Shown here piece after piece: positions 8,401-15,454 of a stretch of 31,183 bases of DNA. A program made the position numbers and the translations under genes. This DNA comes from an uncultured Pseudomonas sp. Lineage in GTDB: Bacteria; Pseudomonadota; Gammaproteobacteria; Pseudomonadales; Pseudomonadaceae. Under the pieces are notes generated by a model. It searched no databases. It saw only the letters and a list, made by a program, of their open reading frames with translations, and had not been told where the DNA came from. The DNA is taken from the NCBI RefSeq assembly GCF_946886105.1, contig NZ_CAMPHV010000054.1:1-31183 (forward strand), in the 5' to 3' direction. The number at the start of each line of letters is the position of its first letter. Position 1 is the stretch's first letter.

Positions 8401-9103
8401 GTACGTCCTGGACGCAGGGTTCGCTGTTGTCGCCCTGGGTGTTGCGCAGCACTTCGCGTTGTTGCGGATCGACCCAGATGTTCAAGTCAAGCGTGGAACG
8501 ACCGATGGTTTCGAGGCGTGGCCAGCCGAAGGTAGTGGCGAAATGTTGGTTGGCTTCGGTGATCACGCTGTCGGCCAGGCGCACCAGGACGACGCTTTCC
8601 GGGCTCATATGGAAGAGGTTGGAAAAGCGTCGTTCCGATTGGCTCAGGGCCTGCTCGCGGGCCTGTTGATCGGTGATGTCGCGAATCACCCCCATCATGC
8701 GCTGCTTGCCGTCGGCATCGCGTTGCAGGCTGCCGCTGATCTCCAGCCAGTGCAGGCTGCCGTCCGGCCAGCGAATGCGATGGCGAAAGGCATCGGGGCT
8801 GGGGTTGCCGGCCAGCACCCGCTTGAATAATTGAATGATTTCGCCGCGATCCTCTTCGGGGATCAGCTCGATATAGTCGACTCGTTCGGCCAGTGGGCGT
8901 TTCGGGTCCAGGCCGAACAGCGCTTGAGCGCCACGCGACCAACTGACTCGGCCGCTTTCCACCTCCCAGTACCAGGCACCGAGGTTGGCGCCATTGAGTG
9001 CGGCGAGCAGGCGTGGCGCATCGCTCCAGGCTTTTTCGAATTCGGCGGGGTCCAGTGCCGGAATAAACGGCAGAGGGGGAAGTCGGTTATCGGACTTGGC
9101 CAT
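5432..9103 (-). CDS. Six-PAS GGDEF-EAL cyclic-di-GMP protein
   Basis: This 1223-residue cytoplasmic signalling protein has no signal peptide or membrane helix. About six PAS/PAC modules fill residues 30-780, each ending in a [RS]D[IV]T/S-type PAC and a short linker with (A)LK/RxSExxF; PAS 2, 3, 5 and 6 resemble one another (SPD, IEVN.GF, GR..LE..W). The diguanylate cyclase domain has an intact GGDEF (about residue 863) and an RQED inhibitory site exactly five residues upstream, so it is probably active and product-inhibited. In the EAL domain the signature reads ETL (about 994), but NIS, LEITEG, DDFGTGYSSL, LKIDQSFV and AEGVEE are retained, so phosphodiesterase activity is possible. AGGAAGGG precedes the ATG. 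It likely links redox, oxygen or ligand sensing to biofilm/motility. Confidence 0.93.
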   Translation of the reverse strand: MAKSDNRLPPLPFIPALDPAEFEKAWSDAPRLLAALNGANLGAWYWEVESGRVSWSRGAQALFGLDPKRPLAERVDYIELIPEEDRGEIIQLFKRVLAGNPSPDAFRHRIRWPDGSLHWLEISGSLQRDADGKQRMMGVIRDITDQQAREQALSQSERRFSNLFHMSPESVVLVRLADSVITEANQHFATTFGWPRLETIGRSTLDLNIWVDPQQREVLRNTQGDNSEPCVQDVRLRTRDGRILDGVISSQHIELDGEAYILASFRDTTEHKRADAALRSSEAKFAQAFRHTPDAVVITEKSNGRFIEVNPGFERQFGWSAAEAVGRTSLELGIWATADDRQRMLDALHTGSLAALEARLVSRSGEISDNLLFGGEIEHEGRTCLVLTVRDITAQRAQERALKDSQERLDLALESADLGTWDWHIPSDTLFASARAALLHGLPREPFSNAFREFFRHIPREDRRTMRRIYNELVESAQDHFQVTYRALYADQQVHFLESTAKLYRDSQGKPLRMAGTLIDISERVVRERRLKASEEKFSTLFQASPDPISVSRIRDGVFVEINDSFSQVFGWKPEELVGRSGPESNFWVDIEERKRLYDKLTAQQGLNNEQATYRTKDGRELTCMVSSRFIRVERRLCILSTFSDVSERLRAEMALKASEEKFAKAFHSSPDAITITERDTGRYIEVNEGFYRLTGYRPEEVIDRTALEMNVWADPRQRQEMLETLRRDGHVLHREMLGKHRDGTVKTVEVSVEPIQLKGADCLLLTARDVSQLKEAQAQIQHLAYHDSLTNLPNRALLIDRLNQQIALLKRHQLRGALLFLDLDHFKHINDSLGHPVGDAVLKMVTARLEASVRQEDTVARLGGDEFVVLLSGLEGKRSDVIQQTRGIAEKLRELLAEPMHLDGHTLQITPSIGIALIPDHGNTPADLLKRADIALYRAKDSGRNAIQLFRRSMQEAASERLRLENDLRLAMARGEFELYFQPQVDARNGHIIGAETLLRWFHPTLGPQSPAVFIQVLEETGLILEVGGWVLAEACHACAQLLSDGLIESKDFSLCVNISPWQFRQQDFVERVESSLRNSKLPKPILKLEITEGIVIQNIEDTIAKMNRLKRLGISFAMDDFGTGYSSLTYLKRLPVDVLKIDQSFVRDATHDPNDAEIIRAIVAMARSLRLEMIAEGVEEQEQLDFLQQQGCHRYQGYLFSKPLPLDEFRILLLRNQHLIA

Positions 9104-9193
9104 GCATGGCCCTTCCTGTCAGCACTGTCGGCCGACGCCCCGTAAGTGAACGACATGGCTGGGTCATGCAGAAACCTTTATGGATGCTGCTCA

Positions 9194-10099
9194 TCACGTT
9201 AGCCTCTCGGCGGACGCCCGTGCAAGGGCGTTGCGTTCGTCATCCAGGAGCCGCATGAATGCCCGTGCCGCATTGGAAAGGGTGCGCTCGGTGTGTGTGA
9301 TATAGCCTAGCTGTCGCGACAGTTGGATGCTCGGCAGTGACAGGCGGGTGATTTGCTCGTCGAGCATGGTGCGTGGCAGCACGCTCCAGGCCAGGCCGAT
9401 GGACACCATCATTTTGATGGTTTCCAGATAGTTGGTGCTCATCGCGATATTCGGCATCAGCCCCTGGGCTTCAAATAAGCGCCGCACGATATGGTGGGTA
9501 AAGGTGTTGCCGCCGGGGAACACCGCCGGATGATGGGCGACATCCGTCAGGCTCACCGGGCCGTTACGTGCCAGTGGGTGTTCGGGCGCAGCGACGAAAT
9601 CCAGGGGATCGTCCCATACCGCGACGGCCTGTACCGGTTCGCGGGTTTCCGGCGCCAGGGTGATCACCGCCAATTCCGCGCGGCCATGCAACACCTCTTC
9701 GTAGGCGACTTCGGAGTCGAGAAACTGGATATCCAGGGCTACTTGCGGGTGCGCCCGGGTGAAGGCGCGCAGCAGCGGCGGCAAGCGGTGCAGGCCGATA
9801 TGGTGGCTGGTGGCCAGGGTCAGGCGGCCGCTGACCTCACCATTCAGGTTGACCAGCGCGCGGCGCGTATCGTCCAGCACATTGAGAATCTGGTAAGCGC
9901 GGGGCAGCAGCGCGCGACCGGCTTCGGTGAGGCTCACTTCACGGCCGAGGCGGTCGAACAGGCGTACATTCAGTTGCTGCTCGAGGCTGGCGATGCGTTT
10001 GCTCACCGCGGGTTGGGTCAAGTGCAGGCGTTCCGCAGCCTCGGAGAAACTGCCGAGCTCGGCGATGGCGATAAAGGCATTGAGGGTGGCGAGGTCCAT
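9194..10099 (-). CDS. LysR-family transcriptional regulator
   Basis: This 301-residue LysR-type regulator has an N-terminal winged helix-turn-helix (residues 1-60; FSEAAERLHLTQPAVSKRIASLEQQL region) and a periplasmic-binding-like effector domain from about residue 90. The MDLATLNAF start follows GGAG by 7 bases and is the usual LysR N-terminus; the longer in-frame extension to 10336 would enter intergenic repeats. It is transcribed divergently from leuC, the classical arrangement for a LysR regulator of a neighbouring target, so control of leuCDB is a hypothesis. From memory a LysR gene occupies this spot in other pseudomonads too. The effector is unknown. Confidence 0.9.
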   Translation of the reverse strand: MDLATLNAFIAIAELGSFSEAAERLHLTQPAVSKRIASLEQQLNVRLFDRLGREVSLTEAGRALLPRAYQILNVLDDTRRALVNLNGEVSGRLTLATSHHIGLHRLPPLLRAFTRAHPQVALDIQFLDSEVAYEEVLHGRAELAVITLAPETREPVQAVAVWDDPLDFVAAPEHPLARNGPVSLTDVAHHPAVFPGGNTFTHHIVRRLFEAQGLMPNIAMSTNYLETIKMMVSIGLAWSVLPRTMLDEQITRLSLPSIQLSRQLGYITHTERTLSNAARAFMRLLDDERNALARASAERLT

Positions 10100-10293
10100 A
10101 AGAAGCAGCTCCAAGCGGCAAGCCATAAGCTTGCAAGGAGAACGGCGTGCGTCCTCGCTTGCAGCTTGAGGCTTAAAGCTTATGGCTATTCCATGAAGGA
10201 ATCCATTGAATAAAAAATATGAATTTGAGTAATTCCAGGCAAATCCATAGGATTGCCCCATAAGCCGAAGGGCTATTCGCCCAGGCATAGAAA
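10100..10293. other. LysR-leuC divergent control region
   Basis: No gene is seen. The region holds 12-bp perfect inverted repeats AGCCATAAGCTT (10121-10132) and AAGCTTATGGCT (10176-10187), which would form a long hairpin in the LysR transcript leader. It also holds three short dyads: TTCC-ATGAA-GGAA (10189-10201), GAATT-TGAGT-AATTC (10221-10235) and AATCC-ATA-GGATT (10242-10254). The AT-rich dyads are candidate regulator sites, but none fits the T-N11-A LysR box centred on its symmetry axis. Confidence 0.45.
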
Positions 10294-10465
10294 GGGCACC
10301 GCTAAAAACGTAGGCGAGGCAGCCAGCGCAAGGCAAAAACAGGCGAAGAAGTGGACTGGGCTCGCACGCGAGTTTACGCGTTGTAAATGAGCATTCTGAT
10401 CGGACTCGCGCACGAGCCTGTTTTTAACGCAGCGATGGCAACGTAGATAGTTTTTAGAGGTGCCC
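10294..10465. repeat. Long palindromic repeat element, copy 1
   Basis: This 172-bp element is bounded by GGGCACCGCTAAAAAC and its near-perfect inverse GTTTTTAGAGGTGCCC. An inner 10-bp stem AAAAACAGGC/GCCTGTTTTT is present. Its interior (GTAGGCGAGGC, CAAGGCAAAAACAGGC, GTTGTAAATGAGCA, GAGCCTGTTTTTAACGC) is shared with the element at 20343-20495. It ends 26 bp before the leuC start codon, within the leuC leader or promoter. Confidence 0.75.
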
Positions 10466-10491
10466 GAAAGACGCTGATGAGGAACAGGTTG

Positions 10492-11919
10492 ATGGCCGGC
10501 AAAACGCTGTACGACAAGCTCTGGGAAATGCATGAGGTCAAACGCCGCGACGATGGCTCGTCGCTGATCTATATCGACCGCCATATCCTCCATGAAGTGA
10601 CTTCGCCCCAGGCCTTCGAAGGGCTGCGTCTGGCCGGCCGTAAACCATGGCGCATCGACGCCAATATCGCCACCCCGGACCACAACGTGCCGACCACCAA
10701 GGCCGAGCGCCAGGGCGGTCTGGAAGCGATCGCCGACGAGGTTTCGCGCATTCAGGTGCAAACCCTCGACGAGAACTGCGACGACTTCGGCATCCTCGAA
10801 TTCAAGATGAACGACCAGCGTCAGGGCATCGTTCACGTGGTCGGCCCGGAGCAGGGCGCGACCTTGCCCGGCATGACTGTGGTCTGCGGCGACTCGCACA
10901 CCTCCACCCACGGCGCCTTCGGTGCGCTGGCCCATGGCATCGGCACCTCCGAGGTCGAGCATGTGCTGGCGACCCAGTGCCTGGTGGCGAAGAAGATGAA
11001 GAACATGCGGGTCTCGGTCGAAGGCGAATTGCCCTTCGGCGTCACCGCCAAGGACATCGTGCTCGCGGTGATCGGCAAGATCGGTACCGCCGGCGGCAAT
11101 GGCCATGCCCTGGAATTCGCCGGCAGCGCGATCCGCGACCTGTCGCTGGAAGGGCGCATGACCATCTGCAACATGGCCATCGAGGCGGGTGCCCGCGTCG
11201 GCCTGGTGGCGGTGGATGAGAAAACCATCGCCTATGTCCAGGGCCGCCCATTCGCCCCTAAGGGTGCCGACTGGGACAAAGCCGTCGAGCAGTGGCAGGG
11301 GCTGGTCTCCGATGCCGACGCGCATTTCGACACGGTTGTGGAACTGCGTGCCGAGGAAATCAAGCCGCAGGTCAGCTGGGGCACCTCGCCGGAGATGGTC
11401 CTGGCCGTCGATCAGCATGTGCCGGATCCGGCTGCCGAAGCCGATCCGGTCAAGCGCGATTCGATTGTCCGCGCACTCAAGTACATGGGCCTGAGCGCCA
11501 ACCAGGCGATCACCGATATCCAGCTGGATCGGGTATTCATCGGTTCCTGCACCAACTCGCGCATCGAAGACCTGCGCGCCGCGGCCGAGGTGGCGAAAGG
11601 CCGTAAGGTCGCCGCAACCATCAAGCAGGCGATGGTGGTGCCGGGTTCCGGGCTGGTCAAAGCCCAGGCCGAGCAGGAAGGGCTGGACAAGGTGTTTATC
11701 GAGGCCGGTTTCGAATGGCGCGAGCCGGGTTGCTCGATGTGCCTGGCGATGAACCCGGACAAGCTGGGCAGCGGCGAGCATTGCGCTTCCACCTCCAACC
11801 GTAACTTCGAAGGCCGTCAGGGTGCCGGTGGACGCACCCATCTGGTCAGCCCGGCGATGGCGGCGGCTGCGGCGGTGACCGGCCGTTTTATCGACGTACG
11901 TGAATTGATCCGGCCTTAA
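10492..11919 (+). CDS. leuC: 3-isopropylmalate dehydratase large subunit
   Basis: LeuC (475 residues) with LeuD isomerises 2-isopropylmalate to 3-isopropylmalate in leucine biosynthesis. It is an aconitase-family protein with the three [4Fe-4S] cysteines in IGSCTNSR (Cys353) and GCSMCLAMN (Cys414, Cys417), plus [13 protein letters not shown]. Length and domain order are normal. ATG 10492 ([12 protein letters not shown], the standard LeuC N-terminus) follows GAGGAAC by about 8 bases; the longer ORF from 10477 lacks support. leuD follows after 11 bp. The gene sits directly behind a long palindromic repeat and opposite a LysR regulator. Confidence 0.97.
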   Translation: MAGKTLYDKLWEMHEVKRRDDGSSLIYIDRHILHEVTSPQAFEGLRLAGRKPWRIDANIATPDHNVPTTKAERQGGLEAIADEVSRIQVQTLDENCDDFGILEFKMNDQRQGIVHVVGPEQGATLPGMTVVCGDSHTSTHGAFGALAHGIGTSEVEHVLATQCLVAKKMKNMRVSVEGELPFGVTAKDIVLAVIGKIGTAGGNGHALEFAGSAIRDLSLEGRMTICNMAIEAGARVGLVAVDEKTIAYVQGRPFAPKGADWDKAVEQWQGLVSDADAHFDTVVELRAEEIKPQVSWGTSPEMVLAVDQHVPDPAAEADPVKRDSIVRALKYMGLSANQAITDIQLDRVFIGSCTNSRIEDLRAAAEVAKGRKVAATIKQAMVVPGSGLVKAQAEQEGLDKVFIEAGFEWREPGCSMCLAMNPDKLGSGEHCASTSNRNFEGRQGAGGRTHLVSPAMAAAAAVTGRFIDVRELIRP

Positions 11920-11930
11920 GGAGAGCGAAG

Positions 11931-12578
11931 ATGAGAGCCTTTACCCAACACACCGGCTTGGTCGCTCCTTTGGATCGCGCCAACGTCGACACCGATCAGA
12001 TCATCCCCAAGCAATTCCTCAAGTCGATCAAGCGCACGGGTTTCGGCCCGAACCTGTTCGACGAATGGCGTTACCTGGATGTCGGGCAGCCGAATCAGGA
12101 CAACTCGCAACGTCCGCTCAACCATGATTTCGTGTTGAACGCGCCGCGTTATCAAGGCGCCAGCGTGCTGCTGGCGCGGGAGAACTTCGGTTGCGGTTCG
12201 AGCCGCGAGCACGCGCCTTGGGCGTTGGAAGAATATGGCTTCCGCACCATTATTGCGCCGAGCTTTGCCGATATTTTCTACAACAACAGCTTCAAGAACG
12301 GCCTGTTGCCGATCATCCTCAAAGAGGATGAAGTCGACGCGCTGTTCCAGCAGGCCGAGGCCAGCGAAGGCTATCGACTGACCGTCGATCTGGCGGCGCA
12401 GACCGTGACCCGCCCCGATGGCGTGCAGTACGGCTTCGAGGTCGATGCCTTCCGCAAGCATTGCCTGCTCAATGGTTTGGACGATATCGGCCTGACCCTG
12501 CAGGACAGCGATGCGATCAAGGCCTTCGAGATCGGTTATCAGCAGCGCAGCCCCTGGCTGTTCGGCGCAATCAAGTAG
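11931..12578 (+). CDS. leuD: 3-isopropylmalate dehydratase small subunit
   Basis: LeuD (215 residues, full length) forms the swivel domain of isopropylmalate isomerase with LeuC. The [15 protein letters not shown] substrate-recognition segment and [16 protein letters not shown] are intact. AGGAGAG lies 5 bases before the ATG. The last 72 codons, from Ala144 onward, are repeated with complete identity 381 bp downstream as part of a tandem duplication, but this copy is uninterrupted. The stop codon TAG overlaps the start of an intergenic palindromic repeat. Confidence 0.97.
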   Translation: MRAFTQHTGLVAPLDRANVDTDQIIPKQFLKSIKRTGFGPNLFDEWRYLDVGQPNQDNSQRPLNHDFVLNAPRYQGASVLLARENFGCGSSREHAPWALEEYGFRTIIAPSFADIFYNNSFKNGLLPIILKEDEVDALFQQAEASEGYRLTVDLAAQTVTRPDGVQYGFEVDAFRKHCLLNGLDDIGLTLQDSDAIKAFEIGYQQRSPWLFGAIK

Positions 12579-12654
12579 GGTGTGCGGGCCACCTAGGCTG
12601 CGTACACCATTGAACAACGACTTTGAGCATCATGGTGCGCACGGCGCACCCTAC
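12575..12654. repeat. Intergenic palindromic repeat after leuD, copy 1
   Basis: Outer arms GTAGGGTGTGC (12575) and GCGCACCCTAC (ending 12654) and inner arms GCGTACACCAT and ATGGTGCGC can form a nested hairpin. The GTAGGGTGCGC core is a dispersed repeat of pseudomonads as I recall it. It begins inside the leuD stop codon. In the unduplicated arrangement it would be the only element between leuD and leuB. Confidence 0.65.
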
Positions 12655-12671
12655 GGCGTATTGAGGGCAAG

Positions 12672-12959
12672 ATGAGCAAACAGATTCTGATTCTCCCCGG
12701 CGACGGTATCGGCCCGGAAATCATGGCCGAAGCGGTCAAGGCCAGCGAAGGCTATCGACTGACCGTCGATCTGGCGGCGCAGACCGTGACCCGCCCCGAT
12801 GGCGTGCAGTACGGCTTCGAGGTCGATGCCTTCCGCAAGCATTGCCTGCTCAATGGTTTGGACGATATCGGCCTGACCCTGCAGGACAGCGATGCGATCA
12901 AGGCCTTCGAGATCGGTTATCAGCAGCGCAGCCCCTGGCTGTTCGGCGCAATCAAGTAG
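12672..12959 (+). CDS. Chimeric leuB'-'leuD ORF created by tandem duplication
   Basis: This 95-codon ORF joins LeuB residues 1-23 (including GDGIGPEI) to LeuD residues 144-215 in frame; the duplication length, 381 bp, is 127 codons. It has an exact copy of the leuB ribosome-binding site (GAGGGCAAG) and start, so it should be translated at leuB-like levels. The product lacks the Rossmann-like remainder of LeuB and the LeuD catalytic loop, so enzyme activity is not expected. It could be an unstable fragment, or could interfere with LeuC-LeuD assembly through the LeuD C-terminal portion. Being identical to its parents it is recent. It might equally be annotated as a pseudogene fragment. Confidence 0.7.
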   Translation: MSKQILILPGDGIGPEIMAEAVKASEGYRLTVDLAAQTVTRPDGVQYGFEVDAFRKHCLLNGLDDIGLTLQDSDAIKAFEIGYQQRSPWLFGAIK

Positions 12960-13035
12960 GGTGTGCGGGCCACCTAGGCTGCGTACACCATTGAACAACG
13001 ACTTTGAGCATCATGGTGCGCACGGCGCACCCTAC
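12956..13035. repeat. Intergenic palindromic repeat, duplicated copy
   Basis: This is an exact copy of the hairpin at 12575-12654, carried along by the 381-bp duplication. The full gap between the leuD stop and the true leuB start (12579-13052) therefore holds two such hairpins and the chimeric ORF, and nothing else I can identify. Confidence 0.65.
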
Positions 13036-13052
13036 GGCGTATTGAGGGCAAG

Positions 13053-14135
13053 ATGAGCAAACAGATTCTGATTCTCCCCGGCGACGGTATCGGCCCGGAA
13101 ATCATGGCCGAAGCGGTCAAGGTGCTCGAGCTGGCCAACGACAAGTTCGCCCTCGGCTTCGAATTCAGCCATGACGTGATCGGCGGCGCGGCCATCGACA
13201 AGCATGGCGTGCCCCTGGCCGACGAAACCCTCGAGCGCGCCAAGGCGGCTGATGCTGTGTTGCTTGGCGCGGTTGGCGGGCCGAAGTGGGACAAGATCGA
13301 ACGCGATATCCGTCCGGAGCGCGGCCTGCTGAAGATCCGTTCGCAACTGGGCCTGTTCGCCAACCTGCGTCCGGCGATTCTTTATCCGCAGTTGGCCGAC
13401 GCCTCGTCGCTGAAGCCGGAAGTGGTCGCCGGCCTGGATATCCTGATCGTTCGCGAACTGACCGGCGGCATCTACTTCGGTCAACCGCGCGAGCAGCGGG
13501 TGCTCGATAACGGCGAGCGTCAGGCCTACGACACCCTGCCATACAGCGAAAGCGAAATTCGCCGGATCGCCCGGGTCGGCTTCGATATGGCCCGCGTGCG
13601 CGGCAAGAAGCTCTGCTCGGTGGACAAGGCCAACGTGCTGGCGTCCAGCCAGTTGTGGCGCGAAGTGGTCGAGGAAGTAGCCAGGGACTACCCGGACGTC
13701 GAGCTGTCGCACATGTACGTCGACAACGCGGCGATGCAGCTGGTGCGCGCACCGAAGCAGTTCGACGTGATGGTGACCGACAATATGTTCGGCGACATCC
13801 TGTCGGATGAGGCTTCCATGCTCACCGGTTCTATCGGCATGCTGCCGTCTGCGTCCCTGGATGCCAACAACAAGGGCATGTACGAGCCCTGTCACGGCAG
13901 CGCACCGGATATCGCCGGGCAAGGTATCGCCAACCCCTTGGCGACCATTTTGTCGGTATCGATGATGCTGCGTTACAGCTTTAACCTGGGCGAAGCGGCC
14001 ACTGCCATCGAGCAGGCGGTCAGCAAGGTGCTCGATCAGGGGCTGCGCACCGGCGACATCTATAGTGCGGGTACGACCAAGGTCGGCACCGCGGCGATGG
14101 GTGATGCGGTAGTCGAAGCGCTGCGTAGTCTGTAA
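13053..14135 (+). CDS. leuB: 3-isopropylmalate dehydrogenase
   Basis: LeuB (360 residues) oxidises and decarboxylates 3-isopropylmalate with NAD+ to give 2-ketoisocaproate. GDGIGPEI at the N-terminus, the substrate loop with SVDKANVL, the metal-binding [15 protein letters not shown] segment and the NAD-binding [15 protein letters not shown] are intact. A GAGGGCAAG ribosome-binding site precedes the ATG. The first 23 codons are the downstream copy of a tandem duplication. The coding sequence is otherwise undisturbed, though its distance from leuD has grown from 93 to 474 bp. Confidence 0.97.
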   Translation: MSKQILILPGDGIGPEIMAEAVKVLELANDKFALGFEFSHDVIGGAAIDKHGVPLADETLERAKAADAVLLGAVGGPKWDKIERDIRPERGLLKIRSQLGLFANLRPAILYPQLADASSLKPEVVAGLDILIVRELTGGIYFGQPREQRVLDNGERQAYDTLPYSESEIRRIARVGFDMARVRGKKLCSVDKANVLASSQLWREVVEEVARDYPDVELSHMYVDNAAMQLVRAPKQFDVMVTDNMFGDILSDEASMLTGSIGMLPSASLDANNKGMYEPCHGSAPDIAGQGIANPLATILSVSMMLRYSFNLGEAATAIEQAVSKVLDQGLRTGDIYSAGTTKVGTAAMGDAVVEALRSL

Positions 14136-14186
14136 TCTTCCAGGTCCGTCAACGGGTGTTGGCGGTCTGTTTATAAAGGTGTGGTT

Positions 14187-15299
14187 ATGAAACGTGTAGG
14201 TCTTATCGGTTGGCGCGGCATGGTCGGTTCCGTGCTGATGCAGCGCATGCTGGAAGAGCAGGATTTCGACTTGATCGAACCGGTGTTCTTCACCACCTCC
14301 AATGTCGGCGGCCAAGGCCCGGCGATTGGTAAGGACACCGCTCCGCTGAAGGATGCCTACAGCATCGACGAGCTGAAGGGTTTGGACGTGATCCTCACCT
14401 GCCAGGGCGGCGACTACACCAGCGAAGTCTTCCCCAAGCTGCGCGAAGCCGGCTGGCAGGGTTACTGGATCGATGCCGCATCCTCGCTGCGCATGGCCGA
14501 TGACGCGGTCATCGTGCTGGATCCGGTCAACCGCAAGGTGATCGACCAGCAGCTGGATACCGGGATCAAGAACTATATCGGCGGCAACTGCACGGTCAGC
14601 CTGATGTTGATGGCCCTCGGCGGTCTCTATGAAGCCGGCCTGGTCGAGTGGATGAGCGCCATGACCTATCAGGCGGCGAGCGGCGCCGGCGCGCAGAACA
14701 TGCGCGAGCTGATCAAGCAGATGGGGGCGATCAACGCCTCGGTGGCCGACGAACTGGCCGATCCGGCCAGCGCCATCCTGGATATCGACCGCAAAGTGGC
14801 GGAGGCTATGCGTGGCGAGTCCTTCCCGGTGGACAACTTCGGCGTGCCGCTGGCCGGCAGCCTGATCCCCTATATCGACAAGGAGCTGCCGAACGGGCAG
14901 AGCCGCGAAGAGTGGAAGGGCCAGGCGGAGACCAACAAGATTCTCGGTCGTTTCAAGAATCCGATTCCGGTCGACGGCCTGTGCGTGCGCATCGGCGCCA
15001 TGCGTTGCCACAGCCAGGCGCTGACCATCAAGCTGAACAAGGATGTGCCGCTGTCGGATCTCGAAGGTTTGATCAGCCAGCACAATCCTTGGGTCAAGCT
15101 GGTGCCGAATCAGCGCGAGGCGAGCATTCGCGAGCTGGGGCCGACCGCGGTAACCGGCACCTTGAACGTGCCTGTCGGTCGTCTGCGCAAGCTGAATATG
15201 GGTTCGCAGTACCTGGGCGCCTTCACCGTTGGCGACCAGTTGCTCTGGGGCGCGGCCGAGCCGTTGCGGCGCATGCTGCGGATTCTGTTGGAGCGTTGA
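14187..15299 (+). CDS. asd: Aspartate-semialdehyde dehydrogenase
   Basis: Asd (370 residues) reduces beta-aspartyl phosphate to aspartate semialdehyde, the branch step to lysine/diaminopimelate, threonine and methionine. The NADP-binding [14 protein letters not shown] is at the N-terminus, the nucleophile Cys135 in GGNCTVSLM, and the catalytic His275 in RCHSQALTI, both near E. coli numbering. The gamma-proteobacterial Asd length is normal. ATG 14187 follows AAAGGTG by 6 bases; an upstream in-frame GTG at 14181 overlaps that site. It lies 51 bp after leuB and is followed by REP-like hairpins before its inactive paralogue. Confidence 0.96.
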   Translation: MKRVGLIGWRGMVGSVLMQRMLEEQDFDLIEPVFFTTSNVGGQGPAIGKDTAPLKDAYSIDELKGLDVILTCQGGDYTSEVFPKLREAGWQGYWIDAASSLRMADDAVIVLDPVNRKVIDQQLDTGIKNYIGGNCTVSLMLMALGGLYEAGLVEWMSAMTYQAASGAGAQNMRELIKQMGAINASVADELADPASAILDIDRKVAEAMRGESFPVDNFGVPLAGSLIPYIDKELPNGQSREEWKGQAETNKILGRFKNPIPVDGLCVRIGAMRCHSQALTIKLNKDVPLSDLEGLISQHNPWVKLVPNQREASIRELGPTAVTGTLNVPVGRLRKLNMGSQYLGAFTVGDQLLWGAAEPLRRMLRILLER

Positions 15300-15311
15300 T
15301 GCATTCGGGCT

Positions 15312-15328
15312 GAGCCTCCACGAGGCTC
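15312..15328. terminator. Short hairpin after asd
   Basis: GAGCCT/AGGCTC with loop CCACG lies 13 bp downstream of the asd stop. There is no T-run; it is a possible weak terminator or part of the adjacent REP-like structure. Confidence 0.4.
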
Positions 15329-15342
15329 TCGCGATGAATCCG

Positions 15343-15396
15343 GGAGCGGGTCTGCGGGTGATCGAACGAAAGTTCGGCCATCTGCAGGCCCGCTCC
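15343..15396. repeat. REP-like structured hairpin between asd and its paralogue
   Basis: The stem GGAGCGGGTCTGC/GCAGGCCCGCTCC (13 pairs, one G-T) encloses a second hairpin CGAAC-GAAA-GTTCG with a GNRA-type tetraloop (15363-15376). GGGAGCGGG is the core of a common Pseudomonas REP. The TTTGCATTT after it may add terminator activity. Confidence 0.6.
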
Positions 15397-15454
15397 TTTG
15401 CATTTATGTGCACCGGCTATACAGTGCTGTGCTTATTCAGTCAGAAGCGTCCCC

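Larger units (their letters stand above)
12358..13122 (+). repeat. Perfect 381-bp tandem duplication across leuD-leuB
   Basis: Copy 1 covers 12358-12738 and copy 2 12739-13119, with AGG shared at 12358-12360, 12739-12741 and 13120-13122. Each unit contains the last 72 codons of leuD, the leuD-leuB spacer with its hairpin, and the first 23 codons of leuB with its ribosome-binding site. By eye the copies are identical at every base. The 3-bp shared AGG at the junction is microhomology typical of illegitimate recombination. Both flanking genes stay intact. Confidence 0.95.

Noticed and set aside
5432..9103. Calling the EAL domain inactive because the motif reads ETL
   Set aside because: The glutamate and the other visible metal-binding and catalytic residues are retained, so loss of activity cannot be concluded from Ala to Thr.
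10221..10235. Canonical LysR T-N11-A box at the GAATT/AATTC dyad
   Set aside because: The symmetric positions carry A and T rather than T and A, so it does not fit the consensus; kept only as an unassigned dyad.
10273..11841. 522-codon reverse-strand ORF opposite leuC
   Set aside because: It mirrors the leuC coding frame, has low-complexity His/Gly/Asp-rich composition and starts within the gene; a shadow of leuC.
13032..15413. 793-codon reverse-strand ORF opposite leuB and asd
   Set aside because: It is a stop-free antisense frame caused by GC-rich codon bias over two well-conserved genes; composition is rich in His, Arg, Gln and Ala, with no domain or ribosome-binding site.
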